A DNA stretch of 64,000 nucleotides from Siphonodentalium dalli. Lineage: Eukaryota; Mollusca; Scaphopoda; Gadilida; Siphonodentaliidae. Positions 46,501 to 61,290 of the stretch are shown one piece after another. Under the pieces are notes generated by a model. It had not been told where the DNA came from and ran no database searches. It saw only the letters and a list, made by a program, of their open reading frames with translations. Location: contig CP136062.1 in NCBI GenBank assembly GCA_032622095.1, forward strand, positions 35,216,918 through 35,280,917. The letters run 5' to 3'. Position numbers and translations under genes: made by a program. The first letter of the stretch is position 1, and each line of letters starts with the position of its first letter.

Positions 46501-49500
46501 TCAAACTACAATCACGTACCAAGTTTCGTCCCGATCGGTCGAGAAACGTAGATTTGTATAAATGACATACAGACAGACAGAGGTCTTCAAAATATATAAG
46601 AGACTAGCCGATGAGACCGGCGTTGTCCGGGCTATTCAAAAACCAAATTTCAAGTCGATAGCTCTACCCGTTTCCGAGATCTGGTCTGCGCATGCGCGAA
46701 GCTGGCGTCGCACGTGCTCGGCGACCCGATAAAATTCGTATCCGGGTCAAGATACATTCACATACCAAATTTCAAGTCGATAGCTCTACCGTTTCCGAGA
46801 TCTCGTCTGCGCATGCGCGAAGCTGGCGTCACACGGGCTCGGCGACCCGATAAATTTCGTATCCGGGGCAAGATACATTCACATAGCAAATTTCAAGTCG
46901 ATAGCTCCAGCCGTTTCCGAAATCTCGTCTGCGCATGCGCGAAGCGGGCGCCGCATGGGCTCGCCAATACGACATTGTCGACCGCCTGGTCAAACTACAC
47001 ACACGTACCAAGTTTCGTCCCGATCGGTCGAGAAACGTAGATTTGTATAAATGACATACAGACAGACAGAGGTCTTCAAAATATATAAGAGACTAGCCGA
47101 TGAGACCGGCGTTGTCCGGGATATTCAAAAACCAAATTTCAAGTTGATAGCTCTACCCTTTTCCGTGATCTGGTCTGCGCATGCGCGAAGCTGGCGTCGC
47201 ACGGGCTCGGCGACCCGATAAAATTCGTATCCGGGGCAATATCCGGGGCAAGATACATTCACATAGCATATTTCAAGTCGATAGCTCCACCCGTTTCCGA
47301 TATCTCGTCTGCGCATTCGCGAATCTGGCGTCGCACGGGCTCGACGACCCCATAACAAATTCGTATCCGGGGCAAGATACATTCACATAGCAAATTTCAA
47401 GTCGATAGCTCCACCCGTTTCCGAGAGCTCGTCTGCTCATGCGCGAATCGGTCGCCGCGCGGGCTCGCCAATACGACAACGACGACCGCCTGGTCAAAAT
47501 ACACATACGTACCAAGTTTCGTCCCGATCGGTCGAGAATCGTCGATTTGTATAAATGACATACATACAGACAGACAGATGTCTTCAAAATATATAGGAGA
47601 CTAGCCGATGAGCCCGACGTTGTCCGGACTATTCAAAAACCAAATTTCAAGTCGATAGCTCCACCCGTTTCCGAGATCTGGTCTGCGCATGCGCGAAGCT
47701 GGCGTCGCACGTGCTCGGCGACCCGATAAAATTCGTATCCGGGTCAAGATACATTCACATACCAAATTTCAAGTCGATAGCTCTACCGTTTCCGAGATCT
47801 CGTCTGCGCATGCGCGAAGCTGGCGTCACACGGGCTCGGCGACCCGATAAATTTCGTATCCGGGGCAAGATACATTCACATAGCAAATTTCAAGTCGATA
47901 GCTCCACCCGTTTCCGAGATCTCGTCTGCGCATGCGCGAAGTGGGCGCCGCACGGGCTCGCCAATACGACCTCAACGACCGTCTGGTCAAACTACAATCA
48001 CGTTCCAAGATTCGTCCCGATCGGTCGAGAATCGTAGATTTGTATAAGTGACAGACAATCAAACATACAGACAGACAGAGGTCTTCAAAATATATATGAG
48101 ACTAGCCGATGAGCCCGACGTTGTCCGGGCTATTCAAAAACCAAATTTCAAGTCGATAGCTCCACCCGTTTCCGAAATCTGGTCTACGCATGCGCGAAGC
48201 TGGCGTCGCACGGCTCGGCGACCCGATAAAATTCGTATCCGGGGCAAGATACATTCACATAGCAAATTTCAAGTCGATAGCTCCACCTGTTTCCGAGATC
48301 TCGTCTGCGCATGCGCGAAGCTGGCGTCGCACGGGCTCGGCGATCACATAAAATTCGTATCCGGGGCAAGATACATTCACATAGCAAATTTCAAGTCGAT
48401 AGCTCCAGCCGTTTCCGAAATCTCGTCTGCGCATGCGCGAAGCGGGCGCCGCAAGGGCTCGCCAATACGACATTGTCGACCGCCTGGTCAAACTACACAC
48501 ACGTACCAAGTTTCGTCCCGATCGGTCGAGAAACGTAGATTTGTATAAATGACATACAGACAGACAGAGGTCTTCAAAATATATAAGAGACTAGCCGATG
48601 AGACCGGCGTTGTCCGGGATATTCAAAAACCAAATTTCAAGTTGATAGCTCTACCCTTTTCCGTGATCTGGTCTGCGCATGCGCGAAGCTGGCGTCGTAC
48701 GGGCTCGGCGACCCGATAAAATTCGTATCCGGGGCAATATCCGGGGCAAGATACATTCACATAGCATATTTCAAGTCGATAGCTCCACCCGTTTCCGATA
48801 TCTCGTCTGCGCATTCGCGAATCTGGCGTCGCACGGGCTCGACGACCCCATAACAAATTCGTATCCGGGGCAAGATACATTCACATAGCAAATTTCAAGT
48901 CGATAGCTCCACCCGTTTCCGAGAGCTCGTCTGCTCATGCGCGAATCGGTCGCCGCGCGGGCTCGCCAATACGACAACGACGACCGCCTGGTCAAAATAC
49001 ACATACGTACCAAGTTTCGTCCCGATCGGTCGAGAATCGTCGATTTGTATAAATGACATACATACAGACAGACAGATGTCTTCAAAATATATAGGAGACT
49101 AGCCGATGAGCCCGACGTTGTCCGGACTATTCAAAAACCAAATTTCAAGTCGATAGCTCCACCCGTTTCCGAGATCTGGTCTGCGCATGCGCGAAGCTGG
49201 CGTCGGACGGGCACGACGACCCGATAAAATTCGTATCCGGGGCAAGATACATTCACATACGAAATTTCAAGTCGATAGCTCCACCCGTTTCCTCCACCCG
49301 TTTCCGAGATCTCGTCTGCGCATGCGCTGCACGGGCGTCGCACGGCTCGCCAATACGACGTTGACGACCGCCTGGTCAAATTGCACACACGTACCAAGTT
49401 TCGTCCCGATCGGTCGAGAATCGTAGATTTGTATAAACGTTGTCCGGGCTATTCAAAAACCAAATTTCAAGTCGATAGCTCTACCCGTTTCCGAGATCTG

Positions 49501-50427
49501 GTCTGCGCATGCGCGAAGCTGGCGTCGCACGTGCTCGGCGACCCGATAAAATTCGTATCCGGGTCAAGATACATTCACATACCAAATTTCAAGTCGATAG
49601 CTCTACCCGTTTCCGAGATCTCGTCTGGGCATGCGCGAAGCTGGCGTCACACGGGCTCGGCGACCCGATAAAATTCGTATCCGGGGCAAGATACATTCAC
49701 ATACCAAATTTCAAGTCGATAGCTCCACCCGTTTCCGAGATCTCGTCTGCGCATGCGCGAAGTGGGCGCCGCATGGGCTCGCCAATACGACATTGTCGAC
49801 CGCCTGGTAAAACTACAATCACGTACCAAGTTTCGTCCCGATCGGTCGAGAAACATAGATTTGTATAAGTGACAGACAATCAAACATACAGACAGACAGA
49901 CCGAGGTCTTCAAAATATATGTGAGACTAGCCGATGAGCCCGACGTTGTCCGGGCTATTCAAAAACCAAATTTCAAGTCGATAGCTCCACCCGTTTCCGA
50001 GATCTGGTATACGCATGCGCGAAGCTGGCGTCGCACGGCTCGGCGACCCGATAAAATTCGTGTCCGGGGCAAGATACATTCACATAGCCAATTTCAAGTC
50101 GATAGCTCCACCCGTTTCCGAGATCTCGTCTGCGCATGCGCGAAGCTGGCGTCGCACGGGCTCGGCGATCCGATAAAATTCGTATCCGGGGCAAGATACA
50201 TTCACATAGCAAATTTCAAGTCGATAGCCCGAGCCGTTTCCGATATCTCGTCTGCGCATGCGCGAAGCGAGCGCCGCATGGGCTCGCCAATACGACATTG
50301 TCGACCGCCTGGTCAAACTACAATCACGTACCAAGTTTCGTCCCGATCGGTCGAGAAACGTAGATTTGTATAAATGACATACAGACAGACAGAGGTCTTC
50401 AAAATATATAAGAGACTAGCCGATGAG
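43587..50427 (+). repeat. Higher-order repeat, period about 3811-3812 bp
   Basis: The segment from about 43587 to 46615 recurs at about 47398-50427, nearly identical and sharing rare variants (GCGCATTCGCGAATCTGG, GGCCATGCC-free GTCTGGGCATGCG, CGTGTCCGGGGC). The shift changes from 3811 to 3812 within the block because of a one-base difference. Confidence 0.8.
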
Positions 50428-53400
50428 CTCGACGTTGTCCGGGCTATTCAAAAACCAAATTTCAAGTCGATAGCTCCACCCGTTTCCGAGATCTGGTCGG
50501 CGCATGCGCGAAGCTGGCGTCGCACGGGCTCCGCTACTCGATAAAATTCGTATCCGGGGCAAGATACATTCACATAGCAAATTTCAAGTCGATAGCTCCA
50601 CCTGTTTCCGAAATCTCGTCTGCGCATGCGCGAAGCTGGCGTCGCACGGGCTCCGCGATCCGATAAAATTCGTATCCAGGGCAAGATACATTCACATAGC
50701 AAATTTCAAGTCGATAGCTCCAGCCGTTTCCGAGATCTCGTCTGCACATGCGCCAAGCGGGCGCCGCATGGGCTCGCCAATACGACATTGTCGACCGCCT
50801 GGTCAAACTACACACACGTACCAAGTTTCGTCCCGATCGGTCGAGAAACGTAGATTTGTATAAATGACATACAGACAGACAGAGGTCTTCAAAATATATA
50901 AGAGACTAGCCGATGAGACCGGCGTTGTCCGGGCTTTTCAAAAACCAAATTTCAAGTCGTTAGCTCTACCCGTTTCCGAGATCTGGTCTGCGCATGCGCG
51001 AAGCTGGCGTCGCACGGGCTCGGCGACCCGATAAAATTCGTATCCGGGGCAATATCCGGGGCAAGATACATTCACATAGCAAATTTCAAGTCGATAGCTC
51101 CACCCGTTTCCGATATCTCGTCTGCGCATGCGCGAATCTGGCGTCGCACTGGCTCGACGACCCCATAAAAAATTAGTATCCGGGGCAAGATACATTCACA
51201 TAGCAAATTTCAAGTCGATAGCTCCACCCGTTTCCGAGAGCTCGTCTGCTCATGCGCGAATCGGTCGCCGCACGGGCTCGCCAATACGACAACGACGACC
51301 GCCTGGTCAAAATACACATACGTACCAAGTTTCGTCCCGATCGGTCGAGAATCGTCGATTTGTATAAATGACATACATACAGACAGACAGATGTCTTCAA
51401 AATATATAGGAAACTAGCCGATTGGCCCGACGTTGTCCGGACTATTCAAAAACCAAAATTCAAGTCGATAGCTCCACCCGTTTCCGAGATCTGGTCTGCG
51501 CATGCGCGAAGCTGGCGTCGGACGGGCACGACGACCAGATAAAATTCGTATCCGGGGCAAGATACATTCACATACGAAATTTCAAGTCGATAGCTCCACC
51601 CGTTTCCTCCACCCGTTTCCGAGATCTCGTCTGCGCATGCGCTGCACGGGCGTCGCATGGGCTCGCCAATACGACGTTGACGACCGCCTGGTCAAACTGC
51701 ACACACGTACCAAGTTTCGTCCCGATCGGTCGAGAATCGTAGATTTGTATAAACGTTGTCCGGGCTATTCAAAAACCAAATTTCAAGTCGATAGCCTTAC
51801 CCGTTTCCGAGATCTGGTCTGCGCATGCGCGAAGCTGGCGTCGCACGTGCTCGGCGACCCGATAAAATTCGTATCCGGGTCAAGATACATTAACATACCA
51901 AATTTCAAGTCAATAGCTCTACCCGTTTCCGAGATCTCGTCTGCGCATGCGCGAAGCTGGCGTCACACGGGCTCGGCGACCCGATAAAATTCGTATCCGG
52001 GGCAAGATACATTCACATACCAAATTTCAAGTCGATAGCTCTACCCGTTTCCGAGATCTCGTCTGCGTATGCGCGAAGCTGGAGTCGCACGGGCTCGGCG
52101 ATCCGATACAATTCGTATGCGGGGCAAGATACATTCACATAGCAAATTTCAAGTCGATAGCCCCAGCCGTTTCCGAGATCTCGTATGCGCATGCGCGAAG
52201 CGGGCGCCGCATGGGCTCGCCAATACGACATTGTCGACCGCCTGGTCAAACTACACACACGTACCAAGTTTCGTCCCGATCGGTCGAGAAACGTAGATTT
52301 GTATAAATGACATACAGACTGACAGAGGTCTTCAAAATATATAAGAGACTAGCCGATGAGCTCGACGTTGTCCTGGCTATTCAAAAACCAAATTTCAAGT
52401 CGATAGCTCTACCCGATTCCGAGATCTGGTCTGCTCATGCGCGAAGCTGGCGTCGCACGGGCTCCGCTACTCGATAAAATTCGTATCCGGGGCAAGATAC
52501 ATTCACATAGCATATTTCAAGTCGATAGCTCCACCCATTTCCTAGATCTCGTCTGCGCATGCGCGAAGCTGGCGTCGCACGGGCTCGGCGATCCCATAAA
52601 ATTCGTATCCGGGGCAAGATACATTCACATAGCAAATTTCAAGTCGATAGTTCCAGCCGTTTCCGAGATCTCGTCTGCGCATGCGCGAAGTGGGCGCCGC
52701 ACGCGTTCGCCAATACGACCTCAACGACCGTCTGGTCAAACTACAATCACGTACCAAGATTCGTCCCGATCGGTCGAGAATCGTAGATTTGTATAAGTGA
52801 CAGACAATCAAACATACAGACAGACAGAGGTCTTCAAAATATATATGAGACTAGCCGATGAGCCCGACGTTGTCCAGGCTATTCAAAAACCAAATTTCAA
52901 GTCGATAGCTCCACCCGTTTCCGGGATCTGGTCTACGCATGCGCGAAGCTGGCGTCGCACGGCTCGGCGACCCGATAAAATTCGTATCCGGGGCAAGATA
53001 CATTCACATAGCAAATTTCAAATCGATAGCTCCACCTGTTTCCGAGATCTCGTCTGCGCATGCGCGAAGCTGGCGTCGCACGGGCTCGGCGATCCCATAA
53101 AATTCGTATCCGGGGCAAGATACATTCACATAGTAAATTTCAAGTCGATTGCTCCAGCCGTTTCCGAGATATCGTCTGCGCATGCGCGAAGCTGGCGCCG
53201 CATGGGCTCGCCAATACGACATTGTCGACCGCCTGGTCAAACTACACACACGTACCAACTTTCGTCACGATCGGTCGAGAAACGTAGATTTGTATAAATG
53301 ACATACAGACAGACAGAGGTCTTCAAAATATATAAGACACTAGCCGATGAGGCCGGCGTTGTCCGGGATATTCAAAAACCAAATTTCAAGTCGATAGCTC

Positions 53401-53681
53401 TACCCGTTTCCGAGATATGGTCTGCGCATGCGCGAAGCTGGCGTCGCACGGGCTCGGCGACCCGATAAAATTCGTATCCGGGGCAAGATACATTCACATA
53501 CGAAATTTCAAGTCGATAGCTCCACCCGTTTCCTCCACCCGTTTCCGAGATCTCGTCTGCGCATGCGCTGCACGGGCGTCGCACGGCTCGCCAATACGAC
53601 GTTGACGAACGCCTGGTCAAATTGCACACACGTACCAAGTTTCGTCCCGATCGGTCGAGAATCGTAGATTTGTATAAACGT

Positions 53682-56600
53682 TGTCCGGGCTATTCAAAAA
53701 CCAAATTTCAAGTCGATAGCTCTACCCGTTTCCGAGATCTGGTCTGCGCATGCGCGAAGCTGGCGTCGCACGTGCTCGGCGACCCGATAAAATTCGTATC
53801 CGGGTCAAGATACATTCACATACCAAATTTCAAGTCGATAGCTCTACCCGTTTCCGAGATCTCGTCTGCGCATGCGCGAAGCTGGCGTCACACGGGCTCG
53901 GCGACCCGATAAAATTCGTATCCGGGGCAAGATACATTCACATACCAAATTTCAAGTCGATAGCTCCACCCGTTTCCGAGATCTCGTCTGCGCATGCGCG
54001 AAGTGGGCGCCTCATGGGCTCGCCAATACGACCACGACGACCGTCTGGTCAAACTACAATCACGTACCAAGATTCGTCCCGATCGGTCGCGAATCGTAGA
54101 TTTGTATAAGTGACAGACAATCAAACATACAGACAGACAGACAGAGGTCTTCAAAATATATATGAGACTAGCCGATGAGCCCGACGTTGTCCGGGCTATT
54201 CAAAAACCAAATTTCAAGTCGATAGCTCCACCCGTTTCCGAGATCTGGTCTACGCATGCGCGAATCTGGCGTCGCGCGGCTCGGCGACCCGATAAAATTC
54301 GTATCCGGGGCAAGATACATTCACATAGCAAATTTCAAGTCGATAGCTCCACCCGTTTCCGATATCTCGTCTGCGCATGCGCGAAGCTGGCGTCGCACGG
54401 GCTCGGCGATCCGATAAAATTCGTATCCGGGGCAAGATACATTCACATAGCAAATATCAAGTCGATAGCCCCAGCCGTTTCCGAGATCTCGTCTGCGCAT
54501 GCGCGAAGCGGGCGCCGCATGGGCTCGCCAATACGACATTGTCGACCGCCTGGTCAAACTACACACACGTACCAAGTTTCGCCCCGATCGGTCGAGAAAC
54601 GTAGATTGGTATAAATGACATACAGACAGACAGAGGTCTTCAAAATATATAAGAGACTAGCCGATGAGCCCGACGTTGTCCGGGCTATTCAAAAACCAAA
54701 TTTCAAGTCGATAGCTCCACCCGTTTCCGAGATCTGGTCTGCGCATGCGCGAAGCTGGCGTCGCACGGGCTCCGCTACTCGATAAAATTCGTAGCCGGGG
54801 CAAGATACATTCACATAGCAAATTTCAAGTCGATAGCTCCACCTGTTTCCGAGATCTCGTCTGCGCATGCGCGAAGCTGGCGTCGGACGGGCACGACGAC
54901 CCGATAAAATTCGTATCCGGGGCAAGATACATTCACATACGAAATTTCAAGTCGATAGCTCCACCCGTTTCCGAGATCTCGTCTGCGCATTCGCTGCACG
55001 GGCGTCGCACGGCTCGCCAATACGACGTTGACGACCGCCTGGTCAAATTGCACACACGTACCAAGTTTCGTCCCGATCGGTCGAGAATCGTAGATTTGTA
55101 TAAACGTTGTCCGGGCTATTCAAAAACCAAATTTCAAGTCGATAGCTCTACCCGTTTCCGAGATCTGGTCTGCGCATGCGCGAAGCTGGCGTCGCACGTG
55201 CTCGGCGACCCGATAAAATTCGTATCCGGGTCAAGATACATTCACATACCAAATTTCAAGTCGATAGCTCTACCCGTTTCCGAGATCTCGTCTGCGCATG
55301 CGCGAAGCTGGCGTTACACGGGCTCGGCGACCCGATAAAATTCGTATCCGGGGCAAGATACATTCACATACCAAATTTCAAGTCGATAGCTCCACCCGTT
55401 TCCGAGATCTCGTCTGCGCATGCGCGAAGTGGGCGCCGCATGGGCTCGCCAATACGACCACGACGACCGTCTGGTCAAACTACAATCACGTACCAAGATT
55501 CGTCCCGATCGGTCGAGAATCGTAGATTTGTATAAGTGACAGACAATCAAACATACAGACAGACAGACAGAGGTCTTCAAAATATATATGAGACTAGCCG
55601 ATGAGCCCGACATTGTCCGGGCTATTCAAACACCAAATTTCAAGTCGATAGCTCCACCCGTTTCCGAGATCTGGTCTGCGCATGCGCGAAGCTGGCGTCG
55701 CACGTGCTCGGCGACCCGACAAAATTCGTATCCGGGTCAAGATACATTCACATACCAAATTTCAAGTCGATAGCTCTACCCGTTTCCGAGATCTCGTCTG
55801 CGCATGCGCGAAGCTGGCGTCACACGGGCTCGGCGACCCGATAAAATTCGTATCCGGGGCAAGAAACATTCACATACCAAATTTCAAGTCGATAGCTCCA
55901 CCCGTTTCCGAGATCTCGTCTGCGCATGCGCGAAGTGGGCGCCGCATGGGCTCGCCAATACGACCACGACGACCGTCTGGTCAAACTACAATCACGTACC
56001 AAGATTCGTCCCGATCGGTCGCGAATCGTAGATTTGTATAAGTGACAGACAATCAAACATACAGACAGACAGACAGAGGTCTTCAAAATATATATGAGAC
56101 TAGCCGATGAGCCCGACGTTGTCCGGGCTATTCAAAAACCAAATTTCAAGTCGATAGCTCCACCCGTTTCCGAGATCTGGTATACGCATGCGCGAATCTG
56201 GCGTCGCGCGGCTCGGCGACCCGATAAAATTCGTATCCGGGGCAAGATACATTCACATAGCAAATTTCAAGTCGATAGCTCCACCCGTTTCCGAGATCTC
56301 GTCTGCGCATGCGCGAAGCTGGCGTCGCACGGGCTCGGCGATCCGATAAAATTCGTATCCGGGGCAAGATACATTCACATAGCAAATATCAAGTCGATAG
56401 CCCCAGTCGTTTCCGAGATCTCGTCTCCGCATGCGCGAAGCGGGCGCCGCATGGGCTCGCCAATACGACATTGTCGACCGCCTGGTCAAACTACACACAC
56501 GTACCAAGTTTCGTCCCGATCGGTCGAGAAACGTAGATTTGTATAAATGACATACAGACAGACAGAGGTCTTCAAAATATATAAGAGACTAGCCGATGAG

Positions 56601-57604
56601 CCCGACGTTGTCCGGGCTATTCAAAAACCAAATTTCAAGTCGATAGCTCCACCCGTTTCCGAGATCTGGTCTGCGCATGCGCGAAGCTGGCGTCGCACGG
56701 GCTCCGCTACTCGATAAAATTCGTATCCGGGGCAAGATACATTCACATAGCAAATTTCAAGTCGATAGCTCCACCTGTTTCCGAGATCTCGTCTGCGCAT
56801 GCGCGAAGCTGGCGTCGGACGGGCACGACGACCCGATAAAATTCGTATCCGGGGCAAGATACATTCACATACGAAATTTCAAGTCGATAGCTCCACCCGT
56901 TTCCGAGATCTTGTCTGCGCATGCGCTGCACGGGCGTCGCACGGCTCGCCAATACGACGTTGACGACCGCCTGGTCAAATTGCACACACGTACCAAGTTT
57001 CGTCCCGATCGGTCGAGAATCGTAGATTTGTATAAACGTTGTCCGGGCTATTCAAAAACCAAATTTCAAGTCGATAGCTCTACCCGTTTCCGAGATCTGG
57101 TCTGCGCATGCGCGAAGCTGGCGTCGCACGTGCTCGGCGACACGATAAAATTCGTATCCGGGTCAAGATACATTCACATACCAAATTTCAAGTCGATAGC
57201 TCTACCCGTTTCCGAGATCTCGTCTGCGCATGCGCGAAGCTGGCGTTACACGGGCTCGGCGACCCGATAAAATTCGTATCCGGGGCAAGATACATTCACA
57301 TACCAAATTTCAAGTCGATAGCTCCACCCGTTTCCGAGATCTCGTCTGCGCATGCGCGAAGTGGGCGCCGCATGGGCTCGCCAATACGACCACGACGACC
57401 GTCTGGTCAAACTACAATCACGTACCAAGATTCGTCCCGATCGGTCGAGAATTGTAGATTTGTATAAGTGACAGACAATCAAACATACAGACAGACAGAC
57501 AGAGGTCTTCAAAATATATATGAGACTAGCCGATGAGCCCGACATTGTCCGGGCTATTCAAACACCAAATTTCAAGTCGATAGCTCCACCCGTTTCCGAG
57601 ATCT
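53682..57604 (+). repeat. Higher-order repeat, period 1932 bp
   Basis: 53682-55613 recurs from 55614, with matching continuing to about 57604. Shared features include four-unit CAGA tails, the CGGGTCAAGATACATTC variant and the CTCCGCTACTCG monomer. Confidence 0.8.
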
Positions 57605-60600
57605 GGTATACGCATGCGCGAAGCTGGCGTCGCACGGCTCGGCGACCCGATAAAATTCGTATCCGGGGCAATATACATTCACATAGCAAATTTCAAGTCG
57701 ATAGCTCCACCCGTTTCCGAGATCTCGTCTGCGCATGCGCGAAGCTGGCGTCGCACGGGCTCGGCGATCCGATAAAATTCGTATCCGGGGCAAGATACAT
57801 TCACATAGCAAATTTCAAGTCGATAGCCCCAGCCGTTTCCGAGATCTCGTCTGCGCATGCGCGAAGCGGGCGCCGCATGGGCTCGCCAATACGACATTGT
57901 CGACCGCCTGGTCAAACTACACACACGTACCAAGTTTCGTCCCGATCGGTCGAGAAACGTAGATTTGTATACATGACATACAGACAGACAGAGGTCTTCA
58001 AAATATATAAGAGACTAGCCGATGAGCCCGACGTTGTTCGGGCTATTCAAAAACCAAATTTCAAGTCGATAGCTCCACCCGTTTCCGAGATCTGGTCTGC
58101 GCATGCGCGAAGCTGGCGTCGCACGGGCTCCGCTACTCGATAAAATTCGTATCCGGGGCAAGATACATTCACATAGCAAATTTCAAGTCGATAGCTCCAC
58201 CTGTTTCCGAGATCTCGTCTGCGCATGCGCGAAGCTGGCGTCGCACGGGCTCGGCGATCCGATAAAATTCGTATCCGGGGCAAGATACATTCACATAGCA
58301 AATTTCAAGTCGATAGCTCCAGCCGTTTCCGAGATCTCGTCTGCGCATGCGCGAAGCGGGCGCCGCATGGGCTCGCCAATACGACATTGTCGACCGCCTG
58401 GTCAAACTACACACACGTACCAAGTTTCGTCCCGATCGGTCGAGAAACGTAGATTTGTATAAATGACATACAGACAGACAGAGGTCTTCAAAATATATAA
58501 GAGACTAGCCGATGAGACCGGCGTTGTCCGGGCTATTCAAAAACCAAATTTCAAGTCGATAGCTCTACCCGTTTCCGAGATCTGGTCTGCGCATGCGCGA
58601 AGCTGGCGTCGCACGGGCTCGGCGACCCGATAAAATTCGTATCCGGGGCAATATCCGGGGCAAGATACATTCACATAGCAAATTTCAAGTCGATAGCTCC
58701 ACCCGTTTCCGAGATCTGGTCTGCGCATGCGCGAAGCTGGCGTCGCACGGGCTCCGCTACTCGATAAAATTCGTATCCGGGGCAAGATACATTCACATAG
58801 CAAATTTCAAGTCGATAGCTCCACCTGTTTCCGAGATCTCGTCTGCGCATGCGCGAAGCTGGCGTCGCACGGGCTCGACGATCCGATAAAATTCGTATCC
58901 GGGGCAAGATACATTCACATAGCAAATTTCAAGTCGATAGCCCCAGCCGTTTCCGAGATCTCGTCTGCGCATGCGCGAAGCGGGCGCCGCATGGGCTCGC
59001 CAATACGACATTGTCGACCGCCTGGTCAAACTACACACACGTACCAAGTTTCGTCCCGATCGGTCGAGAATCGTCGATTTGTATAAATGACATACATACA
59101 GACAGACAGATGTCTTCAAAATATATAGGAGACTAGCCGATGAGCCCGACGTTGTCCGGACTATTCAAAAACCAAAATTCAAGTCGATAGCTCCACCCGT
59201 TTCCGAGATCTGGTCTGCGCATGCGCGAGGCTGGCGTCGGACGGGCACGACGACCCGATAAAATTCGTATCCGGGGCAAGATACATTCACATAGCAAATT
59301 TCAAGTCGATAGCTCCACCTGTTTCCGAGATCTCGTCTGCGCATGCGCGAAGCTGGCGTCGCACGGGCTCGGCGATCCCATAAAATTCGTATCCGGGGCA
59401 AGATACATTCACATAGTAAATTTCAAGTCGATAGCTCCACCCGTTTCCGAGATCTGGTATACGCATGCGCGAAGCTGGCGTCGCACGGCTCGGCGACCCG
59501 ATAAAATTCGTATCCGGGGCAATATACATTCACATAGCAAATTTCAAGTCGATAGCTCCACCCGTTTCCGAGATCTCGTCTGCGCATGCGCGAAGCTGGC
59601 GTCGCACGGGCTCGGCGATCCGATAAAATTCGTATCCGGGGCAAGATACATTCACATAGCAAATTTCAAGTCGATAGCCCCAGCCGTTTCCGAGATCTCG
59701 TCTGCGCATGCGCGAAGCGGGCGCCGCATGGGCTCGCCAATACGACATTGTCGACCGCCTGGTCAAACTACACACACGTACCAAGTTTCGTCCCGATCGG
59801 TCGAGAAACGTAGATTTGTATACATGACATACAGACAGACAGAGGTCTTCAAAATATATAAGAGACTAGCCGATGAGCCCGACGTTGTTCGGGCTATTCA
59901 AAAACCAAATTTCAAGTCGATAGCTCCACCCGTTTCCGAGATCTGGTCTGCGCATGCGCGAAGCTGGCGTCGCACGGGCTCCGCTACTCGATAAAATTCG
60001 TATCCGGGGCAAGATACATTCACATAGCAAATTTCAAGTCGATAGCTCCACCTGTTTCCGAGATCTCGTCTGCGCATGCGCGAAGCTGGCGTCGCACGGG
60101 CTCGGCGATCCGATAAAATTCGTATCCGGGGCAAGATACATTCACATAGCAAATTTCAAGTCGATAGCTCCAGCCGTTTCCGAGATCTCGTCTGCGCATG
60201 CGCGAAGCGGGCGCCGCATGGGCTCGCCAATACGACATTGTCGACCGCCTGGTCAAACTACACACACGTACCAAGTTTCGTCCCGATCGGTCGAGAAACG
60301 TAGATTTGTATAAATGACATACAGACAGACAGAGGTCTTCAAAATATATAAGAGACTAGCCGATGAGACCGGCGTTGTCCGGGCTATTCAAAAACCAAAT
60401 TTCAAGTCGATAGCTCTACCCGTTTCCGAGATCTGGTCTGCGCATGCGCGAAGCTGGCGTCGCACGGGCTCGGCGACCCGATAAAATTCGTATCCGGGGC
60501 AATATCCGGGGCAAGATACATTCACATAGCAAATTTCAAGTCGATAGCTCCACCCGTTTCCGAGATCTGGTCTGCGCATGCGCGAAGCTGGCGTCGCACG

Positions 60601-61290
60601 GGCTCCGCTACTCGATAAAATTCGTATCCGGGGCAAGATACATTCACATAGCAAATTTCAAGTCGATAGCTCCACCTGTTTCCGAGATCTCGTCTGCGCA
60701 TGCGCGAAGCTGGCGTCGCACGGGCTCGACGATCCGATAAAATTCGTATCCGGGGCAAGATACATTCACATAGCAAATTTCAAGTCGATAGCCCCAGCCG
60801 TTTCCGAGATCTCGTCTGCGCATGCGCGAAGCGGGCGCCGCATGGGCTCGCCAATACGACATTGTCGACCGCCTGGTCAAACTACACACACGTACCAAGT
60901 TTCGTCCCGATCGGTCGAGAATCGTCGATTTGTATAAATGACATACATACAGACAGACAGATGTCTTCAAAATATATAGGAGACTAGCCGATGAGCCCGA
61001 CGTTGTCCGGACTATTCAAAAACCAAAATTCAAGTCGATAGCTCCACCCGTTTCCGAGATCTGGTCTGCGCATGCGCGAGGCTGGCGTCGGACGGGCACG
61101 ACGACCCGATAAAATTCGTATCCGGGGCAAGATACATTCACATAGCAAATTTCAAGTCGATAGCTCCACCTGTTTCCGAGATCTCGTCTGCGCATGCGCG
61201 AAGCTGGCGTCGCACGGGCTCGGCGATCCCATAAAATTCGTATCCGGGGCAAGATACATTCACATAGTAAATTTCAAGTCGATAGCTCCA
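57571..61290 (+). repeat. Higher-order repeat, period 1851 bp
   Basis: 57571-59421 recurs at 59422-61272 with essentially no differences seen. Even rare variants are shared (GTATACATGACATAC tail, GACGTTGTTCGGGC head, GGCAATATACATTC). This is the youngest-looking duplication in the array. Confidence 0.85.
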
